From Nematostella vectensis (lineage: Eukaryota > Cnidaria > Anthozoa > Actiniaria > Edwardsiidae), in the NCBI RefSeq assembly GCF_932526225.1, contig NC_064034.1, positions 17,434,887 to 17,498,886 on the forward strand: a stretch of 64,000 nucleotides of DNA. Reading direction: 5' to 3'. A program made the translations under genes and the position numbers. This document shows, in pieces, positions 11,512 through 22,139 of this stretch (positions within the stretch are counted from its first letter, which is position 1; each line of letters opens with the position of its first letter). The notes under the pieces were generated by a model. The model saw only the letters and a list, made by a program, of their open reading frames with translations. It had not been told where the DNA came from and ran no database searches.

Positions 11512-11550
11512 GTTCCAACATGGGGCGAACACTCGAAACGCAATTACTCT
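11512..11550 (+). ncRNA. Second, more decayed hammerhead-like copy
   Basis: The plus-strand segment CCAACATGGGGCGAACACTC followed by GAAACG aligns with the minus-strand motif at 11441-11484. Both the CUGANGA core and the cleavage triplet are lost. It supports an inverted pair of old copies and is not a working ribozyme. Confidence 0.3.
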
Positions 11551-11804
11551 GTCTCACAGAGGCGTTCAACATACGTTTTCAACCTTGTGTTGATTTATAG
11601 CCCACCAGCACTCAAACTGCATAAGGCAATCAATCATAAGGAGCAACCACATCCACCTTATAACAGAAACACTAGAAAATATGGACATGGGAGTTGGTAC
11701 AAGGTCCCCCTACCATGAAGATAGTAGACTGGGCCCAACTCTCATGCTCAGCTAGCAAAACAAACTACGGCCAACAAAAAACAAAATCGACAGCTAAGCT
11801 TGCT

Positions 11805-11960
11805 ACGTAGATAAAGCCGTCGAGGATCCCATGCTTCACCCTGACCCCCCCATGCACACACCAGAGGTTACCCTCCTCTTAACAGACTAAAGATGCATTG
11901 GTCCCCATGCCACACTCAATGGCCCCTACGCCACACCCAGGCTACACCCAAGGGTACTCA
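11805..11960 (-). pseudogene. Decayed duplicate of the last visible Kelch exon
   Basis: On the minus strand, GGATCCTCGACGGCTTTATC followed by TACGTA matches the functional exon segment encoding LDGFIYV at about 12000-12025. Nearby GGTGTGGCGTAGGGG also matches the exon. Reading frames are broken and no splice sites persist. Confidence 0.55.
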
Positions 11961-11961
11961 C

Positions 11962-14900
11962 CTCTCAACAGTTTGAAGGTACGTTGTCCCGTCATATCCC
12001 CCCACTACGTAAATAAAGCCGTCCAGCACCCCTACGCCACACCCAGATCTGGGCGTACTCATGGGGCACACGTACGTCCAGCGATCCTTATCAGGGTCGT
12101 ACCGCTCCACCGTGTCGTACCGCGTGCCATGGTCACACCCTCCGATGGCGTACAGGTAGCCACCCAATGCGGCCACACCCACTTGCTTCCTTTAGGGAAA
12201 GAGGGTTTTAGGTGAGTATAGTCCACGCACTTTTGAATGTTTACATGTAGTTGCAAAGCGCAAATCCAAATCGATTAGAATAGCAGGGATCCCAGGGCTC
12301 CGAGTTTGTATGGAAAATTCACGGTACCAGCTTACTAAGTTATCGTAGCTAATTCGAGCATGCTAAAAAGTTTCTTGTAAAGGAATATTTAAATCTCACC
12401 ATTATGCTGATCGGAAGGATATTAACGGCGCTGTTTATAACAAACCAGGCGAACTATATATATATATATTTAAACATTCCTAAAAGCGTCATGTCATGTT
12501 TCTTAACTTGAAAGAATTTAAAGCATCAAGGCCTTCTAATAGATGCTTTGGATAACACCATGGAATTACGTGATGAGCTCTCAAGCCTGACTACTAGCAG
12601 TTTAACAACATGAGCGCGCGCGTAATTTAGAAGATCTTAGTAAAATCAACCGTACAAACACGGCATACACACCTCGCCGTGTTCATCGGCGCTACCACAG
12701 TCCATGTATTTGTTTCCGGGTCAAACTTCTCTACCGTCTTGAGATTCGTGCCGTCTGAGCCCCCGACAGCATACACACAGGTGTCTAACACGGCGCACCC
12801 GACGCCGAAGCGACAGTGATTCATGCGCGACACCTCGATCCAACGCCCCACTTTCGGGTCAAAGAACTCGGCTGTGTTGAGAGGCATGGAGCCATCAAAA
12901 CCACCTGAAGACAACACAATGGAAAACGAGTTTGAAACGTTAGCTTAACCACTGCAAAAGTAGGTCTCTGCGGAGGCCATAGAGCTGCCATGATTATGTG
13001 TGGGATAAGCGAAATAACCACTCAGGTTTATTGGACGGTCCAATTTTTTTTTTATTAAACTTTTTAGCTTGTTTATCCTCACATTTAAGGGACGTAACTG
13101 GATTGAAAATAGTACCCATTGCGTATCAAAACAGACTATATGTTGACTCAATCAGTAAAACTGATTGAATATAGCAAGGCAACCATAAATCCCCGGAAAA
13201 CTATTTACTTTCTGTTACCAAGATTTAGTCATAGTATAAAAGATTTCAAGCCATTTTGTTACACTCTCTTCCTCGCATTTTATTTTATCGTTCTCCTTCA
13301 TCGTACTTCCGAGAAACAAGATACAGTAGCCCGATTCGGTGGATAAAAGGAGGACGCAACGCAGTACTCAGTAGAATCGGAAACTTGCACCCGACACGCC
13401 GTTCTTGCCGCAATTTTCCCGCCAAAAACCTGAGCGCGCGCGGGTTTGCCACCAAACAATCACGTGATTTCTTAGTGGAATTCGTCTAGTCGCCTCATGT
13501 CTTACCGATGGCGTATATCCTGCCGTGTCCCGCCGCCACTCCTACTCCATTGCGACTGGCGTCCATTGAGACCGACGGTACCCACACGTTGGTAAACGGA
13601 TCAAAGCGTTCAACCGTCTCTAAGCGGGAAGCATCATCGCTCCCACCACAGATGTAAAGGAAGGACCCGATAGCACCTACGGCCGCACCCCAACGGCAGA
13701 TTTTCATGTCACCTAGAACGAAAGAGAAAATAGCTACTCATGTCACTCATGTACTGAGAATGCTTAGAATGGATTCGATAGCACCTACGGTCGCACCCAA
13801 ACGGCATATACTCATATCACCTAGAACGAGGGAAAATAGCTACTGAGAATACTAATAGAATGGGTACGATAGCCCCAACGCCAAGACCCTAACCACAGCA
13901 CCCAAGCGGCATATACTCATGTCACCTAGAAAGGAAGGGATGATGATAGCTACTGAGAATGCTTGGAATGGGCCCGATAGCCCCACGAACAGCCCAAAAA
14001 TGGCATATACTCGTATAACCTGCAGAGAAAAGGCAATAGAATACTTTTCCCTAGAGTAGGAAACGGAGAAAGAGAAAAAAGCGGAGAGACCTTACATGCG
14101 AGTGAAAACCACAAACGTTAGTACAAAAAGGCGGAGATGAAGAAAGAAGGAGTGAAAATAAAATGTTCTATTCTTCCCTTCTCCTTTTCACACTTACTAA
14201 AAATGCAACATCTCCAGCACCCACCTATTGGTTTCCACTTCCCCTGTCTTGGGTCGAACCGCTCGCCACTCTTACTGGCGTCCCTGCGACTCATGCCGCC
14301 TATCGCGTACAACACCTGGTGACTGGACACCGCCTTACGAGGCTGGACACGCGTGGTCTGACTCTGAAGCCTGCGGCGCGGCAACAGCAACAGCTCTGTC
14401 GCCTCAAGAAGCAAGTCACTAGAGATGAAGCATTGGCAGTCAGGGTCAAGATAGGAATATTTCAGGGCTACAACAGTACCTATATAAGTATATAAACACA
14501 AGATCCGTTGCCAAACGATTATATAAGCATCTCATTCCATCGGCACTCATTTCTATCCAAAAATTCAAGCGATTAACAAAGACATTCTCAATAAAATATT
14601 GTCAATAACATACAGTATCAGACTCCCTTCGTAGATTGTTATTTGAAAAAAATAATAAAAAAATAACAAAGGAGTGGTTGATTGACATTCTTAAATGTCA
14701 TATCAAACTGATCAGTTGTTTATTTATAAGTTTTAAAACACAGCAGGGTCATAGAAAGGAAACACACCTGCAGAGTCGGTTGTTCCGAATGATGTCTTCA
14801 GTAGCTACTCGATCCATCAGAAACTCAGCTGAGAGCAGAGGAAGCCGTACATACTTTAACACCTCTGGAGCATACTCCTAAAAAAAAGTTATTTATAAAC

Positions 14901-17078
14901 TTACAATCCTCATAAAAATATAAAGTATGGCCTGAGCAGCACATCAAGCCATGGCTTAGCTCCTATGAGAGCTTAACGAAATATTAATTGCGACTTTAAT
15001 TTTAATGCGACTTTTTGCAAAGTGTCATTTAAGTCTAAGCGTTTGCATAAATGGAGCAGAAAATGATTAGGTAAAAAAGCACTGTAAATCGAATAGGCAT
15101 ATAATGCTTCTTCTTTACAGTATTATAGGGCTTTTAATTGGAAAAACATCCTGAAATGCGAGGAACCAAAAGTCATTTCGTGGCCCAAGGGTTTTCAAAT
15201 TATTGATTTGTCGATGATGTCAGGCATGCCCCAGGAAAGCTGTAATGCTTTTACAAACCTGGCGTAAATCCTGGTCATATTTAATCCAAGCCATAACTGC
15301 CTCATACACCCGCTCCTCCGAGTGGACATTCAGGTCATCCTCAACAAGAATCCTTGACAACTGCTTGAGGGGGACATCCATAAATTCCTCACTCTGAACT
15401 ACATCCACAAAGTGAAGCCGGGCAAATGCATCAGAGAACTTCACCAGCTCTGTACAGGAATGGGAGTCCGCAAATGCACATATGCCTACATAATAAAAAC
15501 GCCAGGACCAATAGCGTGAGTTGAGATAATGCAAACCATTTCTTTGTAGTTTGGTCTTGTTAGGATAGTATCTCCTTCCATGGTACATTCAGTATGCTAA
15601 AATCACATATTTGTGAATAAAAATGGATTATCACAACAAACTAATCTATATAAATGTGGATAATTTGACATATATCTTTGAGTAAGATATGTAAAAAGGT
15701 GTAGGGTGGGATAACTCCTGGCTATGCCCCTGTAATGGGCATGTCTGAGTGATGGTCAATTACCAAGGCAATTTTCTGGACTCAGTTGCCGCTTCAAAAA
15801 TTCACAGCAAGCTTCCTGTACCGACTGCACCTGGAGTAAACATGCAATCGGTAGAACCTCCTGGACATTTAGCTCTGAAATCTCAATCTTCCCAGAGTAG
15901 AAAAAGTCAATCATGTTTTGCATTGCCTTCTCGTCTAGTTCTTGTAGAGTGACAGTGTCTTGTCTGCTCTCCGACATTCCACCTGTTTGGTAAAATAAAG
16001 TGAAAAATCTGATATACATACAAGTACCAAACATGTAGTTGGCAGGAAAATTGAGCTAGCTTAATATAAAGATTTATTATTCAACCAAAGGTTTAACTAA
16101 GTGTTCATTAGCAATAATACTTTAGGTAACAAAATTAGTGATTCATAGACAGATAATGAGAACCCCTTTCTTAAATTCTTGGCTTTGTCCCCCAGATACT
16201 TGGCAGGTGCAGACCCAGACAGGCCCGCAGCCAGGGAAAGAACCCCTCACTTGGCTGGAAGGTCCGCTCTAATTAAGGGAAATTAAGTAGGTAGGATGAG
16301 CTACCTAAAAGAAAATGGTCTGCTTAATGGGTAGAAACCCCCCCCCCTCCTCCCACTGAAAATACTGGCTACGGGCCTGCTAGGGGTGGGCAAAGTGGAC
16401 CCTAGCCTCCTAATTGTCAGATATTTGGATTAAAAAATAAATGAAATACAAGGAAATCCATGGAATCCACCCCCACTTTCTTTAAACCTTGCTTTGCCCC
16501 CCCCCCTTTTTGGAACCTCTGTATCTATCCCTGCTTAGATCCTACTGTCCTCTGTATAAGTAGACAACACCAGGTAATGTTCCCTTGAAGGAAAGTAGGG
16601 ATGATTTACTGTTTACAAGATATTGGGAAATGAGTTTCCAGGGAAGGAAAATGAATGGGAAGTTCGAGGGGTATCTAAGTCTGATTACAAGTTTCTACTT
16701 GAAAGATTAAATAAATACAGAGTTTAACAGGATTGCAAATATGTGATTTGAAAGGGTGCTCACAAGTAGAGTGTTTGTTACCAGATAATTGGCTGTATAA
16801 ATAATATTTTACAAACCAGTAAACATTGCTCTGAAGTAGGGACTCCCAGAAGCTAGCACCACCTTGTGCGCACTTATTGTTGACCCACCGACTACCAACA
16901 CCATGTCACACAGGTCCTCCTGCTGTCGCAACGAGTTCAGAGAGCAAAGGATGTTGGAACTGTGTGCAACATCGGTGAAAAGGTACACTTTGTTGTCTGG
17001 TGGTGGTCCATCCGGTGTTGGTTGCCATGACCGCAGTAATGGTGGGGGCGTGAGTGGTAGAGTAGCAGCTGTTGACAT
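11962..17078 (-). CDS. BTB-BACK-Kelch (KLHL-type) Cul3 adaptor, 3' end missing
   Basis: Eight coding exons on the minus strand: 17078-16817, 15982-15764, 15485-15259, 14877-14768, 14418-14225, 13712-13506, 12904-12673 and 12189-11962 (1,679 nt, all phases consistent). The BTB domain (DMVLVVGGSTISAHKVVLAS) is followed by a 3-box/BACK domain (FLKRQLSPENCLG, CAFADSHSC, VRLPLL). Five Kelch blades and most of a sixth follow, with motifs such as YAVGG/YAIGG and YDPDKDRW. Such proteins recruit substrates to cullin-3 ubiquitin ligases; the BTB/BACK part looks closest to KLHL17/20-type members. The last exon should supply the end of blade 6 and the stop, but I could not find it between 9.6 and 11.96 kb. 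The second Met (17078) was chosen as start because it is nearest the conserved region; an in-frame Met at 17114 is possible. Confidence 0.9.
13735..14025 (-). pseudogene. About three tandem decayed copies of a Kelch exon 5' part
   Basis: Directly upstream of the exon at 13712-13506, the plus-strand text GATAGC.CC.ACG...CCCAA.CGGCATATACTCAT..CACCTAGAA recurs near 13775-13820, 13870-13930 and 13975-14020. Each corresponds to the acceptor plus the first ~45 bp of that exon, followed by a shared AGCTACTGAGAAT spacer. The copies carry substitutions and no downstream exon body. Confidence 0.7.
16220..16379. mobile_element. 160-bp MITE in a Kelch intron
   Basis: Terminal inverted repeats are CAGGCCCGCAGCCAG (left) and CTGGCTACGGGCCTG (right). 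The internal part GAGCTACCTAAAAGAAAATG is shared with a related, LINE-interrupted copy at 27983-28046 plus 33507-33625. Confidence 0.75.
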
Positions 17079-17581
17079 GGCTGAGAAACATAGTGAGAAT
17101 TGAGTGGTTGACACTGTTGTAGGTTTTTGCTGTTGATCACATGATTAATCTTCTAATCACATAATATTCCAATTTTATGAATGTTATTTAAGATTTTTTT
17201 TAAACTTTTAAATAATGACTAGTTCTGACCCTCGCTATGGTTCACTGTGCAAAACAGTACTCTGAATCTTTTATCAGAGAGTGCTGAGAGATATAAGGCG
17301 CACAATAAGTAATACTGATATACTCATTAGGCAAAGCCAGGGTGTGGACAGGAGGGCTGAACCTCCCGCTTTCTGAGTATTTAGAAGAGTCGCATGGGAG
17401 CTTAACTTCTTGAAGACAGCTCACCCCCTCTATTATACACCTGTTTCAAGGAGCTTGCACTGATATGTCTTTTGGTATAACTCTAAAGTATTTTTAAAAA
17501 GTAAGATATAAAAAATACTCTGAATAGAAAACTATTTTCCCTATTATAGTTAGCTTTGTTATGGATTGTTCAAACTTGTAG

Positions 17582-17859
17582 CATAGCTGTCAACCCAACT
17601 TGGACAGAAATCAGGTGAAATACAGTAAATATGTTCGAAAAAAAAAAAAAACTAGAGAGCCAATGAGGGTGAATACAGAAAATCTTGGACACAAATCAGG
17701 TGAAATCAGGTGAAATACAGCAAATATGTTCGAAAAAATCCCTAGAGAGCCAATGTGGGTGAATACAGAGAATGTATGAACATTCTCACAAAAATTAGGC
17801 TTGTGATAAGGTCCAAAATCTTGTGACACCTGCCTAATGTGGGTGAGTTTACAGCTATG
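17582..17859. mobile_element. MITE with CATAGCTGTCAAC termini
   Basis: The left end CATAGCTGTCAAC and right end GTTTACAGCTATG are inverted repeats with one mismatch. The inside carries a local duplication (GGTGAAATACAG.AAATATG twice, AGAGAGCCAATG twice). A related copy lies at 58303-58474. Confidence 0.7.
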
Positions 17860-18051
17860 TGGTAGGATGAGAAAATGGATCAGCAATCAATGGATTATTA
17901 AAAAATAAAAATGGAAAATAATTCAAATATAATTATTCCATAATATTTGAAAACTTAACCAAGTTGTTGCTTGGGGTTTGAGTTTTAAAGTCGCTAAAAT
18001 TGATTTTTCCTTAAAATATTGAGAGAAAAATTGTCTCAAGAAAAATCTTAA

Positions 18052-18318
18052 TACTCAGTTCTTAGTTTCGAGTTATCAAGGTGGTTTAGCGTAAATAGCA
18101 AAGCACACATTTGGGATAATGGAATCAACGATGCAAATCGTCTTCTAGATCCTAAAGAATTGCAAATTACCATACCAATACGAGAATTAGTAGCCATTCA
18201 ACTAATTCAGACACTGCAATTAGAAGAGACCCAAAACAATAGCAAACAAAATCAAACAAGCCGCCCTTTTAAAGGACAAATTATTACTATACAACATATC
18301 CCTCTAAGTCAAATCTAA
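18052..18318 (+). other. 89-codon open frame without ATG, origin unknown
   Basis: The frame between two stops is open for 88 sense codons. It reads like a real protein in its second half (DPKELQITIPIRELVAIQLI, then RPFKGQIITIQHIPLSQI). There is no ATG, no convincing flanking splice site and no recognised family. Its AT-rich codon use differs from the neighbouring genes. It may be a decayed insertion or chance. Confidence 0.25.
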
Positions 18319-18959
18319 TACCCCCTTGCGTGATAGGATCGCAGTAAAAATTAGTAGAGTAAAAAAGTTTTTTTCGTATATTTAGAAACGTAAATCGGTT
18401 AATTTATGTAAGCTCTGAAGGTCGATACAAAGGGAGCTGATTTTAGAAGGGTTTCGAATTAAAGTGTGAATTAGTTTGAGAGACACAAACCTTCATGAGA
18501 AGTGTTCCACCAAGAATCTCGAAAGAGCAGGCTCATTTTACGTACGTACACGATTAAGACCTTAACATGGACAGACTAACAGATAAGCTGTGTTCGTCAT
18601 GAAATTTTAAAGAGATAAAGACGATCGGGACAATAAACGAATGCTGATTTGTCAGATTTTGACCACCCTAGGATGCTAACAAACAGAATATGTGTTTTAT
18701 TCTTTTCAAACCGAAGCCAAAATAGCCGTGGCTTGAACATTGAATAAACCAATTAGTGGTTAACAGCATACCGGCTCTCCAATATGCGCGTAAGTTTATT
18801 TAGAAAAGCGGTCGCTGTGTTTTAGCGCGAATAGTGAATTCGAATCTGGTTAGCTCCGCGCTAAAAATGATGTTACACTTTGGCGTAACCATAGACAGCG
18901 CTAAATATATCAACGTTCTGTCTTGGCCTTTGAACTAAACAGAAGCGTCCGCTACACTT

Positions 18960-19110
18960 ACCTGTCCCTCTTAATCAACTGGGTCACTTCTGGTATCCTT
19001 CCTCATGTTAAAATAAGCAAAATCGCGTAAAAATCCTTCGTAGCTTTGTGCGAGTACTCTCACACCACCATTTTGTGTTTTCCCAACACGGTGACGTCAC
19101 GCGATCATGA
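18960..19110 (-). promoter_or_regulatory. Candidate promoter/first non-coding exon of the Kelch gene
   Basis: On the minus strand, TTGATTAAGAGGGACAG is followed by GTAAGTG, a good donor at about 18961, consistent with a 5' UTR exon. Just upstream lies a full palindromic CRE, TGACGTCA (19092-19099), and an AAAATGGTGG motif similar to a YY1 site. The assignment to the Kelch gene is by position only. Confidence 0.4.
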
Positions 19111-21155
19111 CCCATATATGGAGATTATGGACCGGAAATGAAAAGTAGGAGGACCCAAGTGTCAACACGCTTCCGGTCCGAGTAAATTGTCCTCGTGCGG
19201 CGAAAATAATCCAAACAACTATTTCTCCAACGTTTTTGGAATCTTAAAATGCTCCTTACTCCTAAGAAACCGCAGTCTTAGGCTTTTTTTTACCGATCAG
19301 GTCAAACGCATTTTTTTTTTGTCATTTTTCCCCTAATTGTGCGCCGTTTGTTGTGACATGCATGGTGACTTTCTAGTGTTTTATCTCCGAAAGTTCAAAA
19401 GAGTGCGACCGGAAATTCCGATCACGAAAGAAGTGCGGATTATAAAAATAACACCCAGATAGAAATTGGAAGTAGCACTGAAACCATTTATAATATAAAA
19501 GACGATGTAAACAAAAAATAAAATATGGCATCGTATATATTTGTGGGCCATAAGTATAATTTTTGATGCTGAATTTTAAAGGAAGGCCCAATGATAAATA
19601 TCGTCTGATAACTTAGAAGTTATTATTGCCGCTGAAACTAAAATTTCTTATCTACTCCAATTATGCACAGCCAGAAACTGCAATAATAAGGAAATCCACG
19701 CTTTGGTTCTAAGCCAGCCCCAGAGGGGAGAAGAATAGGGTTTGTTCTAAGCCAAAACCAGAGGGGAGGGAGGGGGGCTGGTTCTAAGCTTCCTGTTATA
19801 GTGAAGGTATAATTTAGCTGGTGTCACGGACGTGTAAATAGACTAACCTACGAAAGGACTGTTGTCTTGTTTTGTTTTTAGATTATATTCACACTCAATA
19901 ATTAACTTTGATTTATAATTAACAGTTATTATATAAGGTATTTAGTTACAAGGCTTTTAGTTACATAAGCGCTTTTGGTAGCACGGAGTTTATCTTTAGG
20001 AGACGTAAGTTTACAATCTTTCATATAGCTTGATTTTTTATCTTAGTTATCTCAGTAGGAGTCTCTGTTAACAGTATTATTTGTATTTAGTTTTTACCAT
20101 CAAGTGAGGTGATCTCAACAATAAAGTTAAATATCATTTTACACTGGTTAAACTGCCTGGATTTTGGAGACTCCTCATTTCCTATGTCGGCAACCCCTCC
20201 CAGCCCACAGGTACAGCTGGAAATGTACAGCTGGAAATGTTCTATAACGGGGAATAAGAATGTGGAATTTTCCCATTCACAGTAAGGGTAGTGTATATCT
20301 CCATAATTGTACTTTTATTTAGGTTCGCATTTTTTTTCTTCGTTCCCCGGTTGGCTTCTCTATAACCTACTTGTAGGCTTTGATAGTTTTTTTCCGGCAA
20401 GAAAACCCCGAAAACCTCTTGGCGGATAATGTGCGGCCGACAGAGCAAAAAAAAAAATGGCAAGTTTTCCCAAAATAAGGTCTGGTTAACTTCGGCGAGG
20501 TTGAATTTTGCATGTTATGTAAACCAACATATCAAAAAGTATTTTTTAGTATTCGTCTTTGAGATATGAGGCTCGTTTTTAGGGAGAAGTCGGGCTGTGA
20601 TCAGAAATTAAGCCAACTTTGCTCGCTAATATCTAAATTTCATATCTTCTAAATTTCATTAAAATTTTGAATTAAGCTTTTGGTCAGAGAAACTCCTTGT
20701 ATGCGGAATCTTGAGCTTATATATTGAGAATTGGAAAATTTCATGCCATTTGTGTCTGTGCGGCCTGATATGCGAACTCCGTGTTTTCGGGTTTTACGTG
20801 CCAAAAAAACATCAAATCAAAGTACCTTCTCTATAATTTTCCAAATTGAAAATTACCCGGATTACGAGACTGCATTTTCCAAGACAAGTGCTATAGCAAG
20901 CGGGGTGGAACTTTTGTTGGGAGGGGGGAGGGAGGGGGGATGGTGTTGGCAGGAGCCCCCCCTACCCCCCCCCCCCCCCCCGCCCCCGTTTGCCCCATGG
21001 AAAATAATGCTATGCCATCACCATAGAAGAAACAGTAGACTGGGTTAACTGGGCTTCCGCAATTGGTTCGACTTGTGCCGATATATGTATAGCCAAGGGC
21101 ATGAGCCCCTGGTATAGCTACCCCAGGCGCAACAACTAATAACGACTTGTCACAC
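19111..21155. other. Intergenic region without a recognised gene
   Basis: It contains a short local duplication at 19700-19795 (GGTTCTAAGCCA..CCAGAGGGGAG repeated) and a G-run/C-run hairpin-prone block at 20915-20990. No exon was supported. Confidence 0.4.
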
Positions 21156-21431
21156 AAAGGCGGTAGGAACAGAGTTTGTTAGGAAAGATTTTGATAATAA
21201 ATCATAACATTCCCTCTTGTTTGGTTGAAATGTGCCTTGTTAGCAACGCAAGTTTAGGTTGCGTAATCTGAGCTACTACCCAGTGGCGCGCAAATTCGCC
21301 CCGACGCGCTGATTAAAACGTACCCGACGTTTTCTTATCAAACTAGGAGAGCGCATTTCAGCAAAGCTAGAGGGAATTTCGTGGTTTATTGTCAGAATCT
21401 AGCCTAACAAACTCTGTTCCTACCGCCCTTG
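21156..21431. mobile_element. 276-bp MITE with 27-bp inverted termini
   Basis: The left end GGCGGTAGGAACAGAGTTTG followed by TTAGG is mirrored by the right end CCTAACAAACTCTGTTCC followed by TACCGCC. No open frame lies inside, so it is non-autonomous. A target duplication was not certain. Confidence 0.85.
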
Positions 21432-22139
21432 GGCACACTAATAATGGTTGAATTTTTAAATAATTCGTTTTTAATCACGTTTATAATCATTGTTTATCTT
21501 GTAACTAGCCGCTCTTACATATAATACGTAATAAATCGAACCACCCGCTGTAGTTTGATTAAAAAAAAAGAAAACACGCAATATTCTATATCAAGGAAAA
21601 TAATTCCTTTACGGTCAAGTACGTATTCACCTGTTCTATACCATGAACTATGAGCAGTTGCTATGTGTTTCTGTGAGCTAAGTGTTTGTGGAATTTTAAA
21701 GGCAGGCTCATACATAAATATGGAAAAAGGTAATAATTTTACGCTCAGAAGAAAATCCTATACTTCCAATGAAAGAAAGAAAGTATATAGAAATAATGAC
21801 ATTGTCGCTAAATTAATTTGTAAATTAATCCCGTTTTCCATTTGAGAACAAACTAAAATGTTACTAGAGTTTAAATAGAATAATGATACCTTCTGCTCAA
21901 TGGCAAATTCGGTTTGTTATATGTGCACAATATAATAAAAACATAGTCGTAAACACTTTTTGTGAGTAAGCGATATTGAGGCTGACGTGTGTCGACGTGA
22001 GATGTGATCATTTCATTATGAATATTTTGGATTCTGTGTCTGGCGCAGGTCCAGTCTATTTTAATCCGCCAACCACTTTGCATTGATTAAAACGGGAGAG
22101 GCAAACAGAGTAGGTTTTTCTCCTTTTAAGAGTCTTGCC

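Larger units (their letters stand above)
11227..11710. mobile_element. Decayed retroelement-like repeat with inverted ribozyme-like arms
   Basis: GTGAGGTACGGGTGGA is repeated directly at 11227 and 11484. Between and after them lie two related segments in opposite orientation, each ending in TCGAAACG with a CGCAATTACT neighbour. No reverse transcriptase or GIY-YIG coding remains. The composition recalls Penelope-like or retrozyme-type repeats known to carry hammerhead ribozymes. The classification is an inference. Confidence 0.4.

Noticed and set aside
20731..21048. 105-codon plus-strand frame with a poly-Pro stretch
   Set aside because: The Pro run is a C-homopolymer; no splice sites or family support it, and a MITE lies just downstream.
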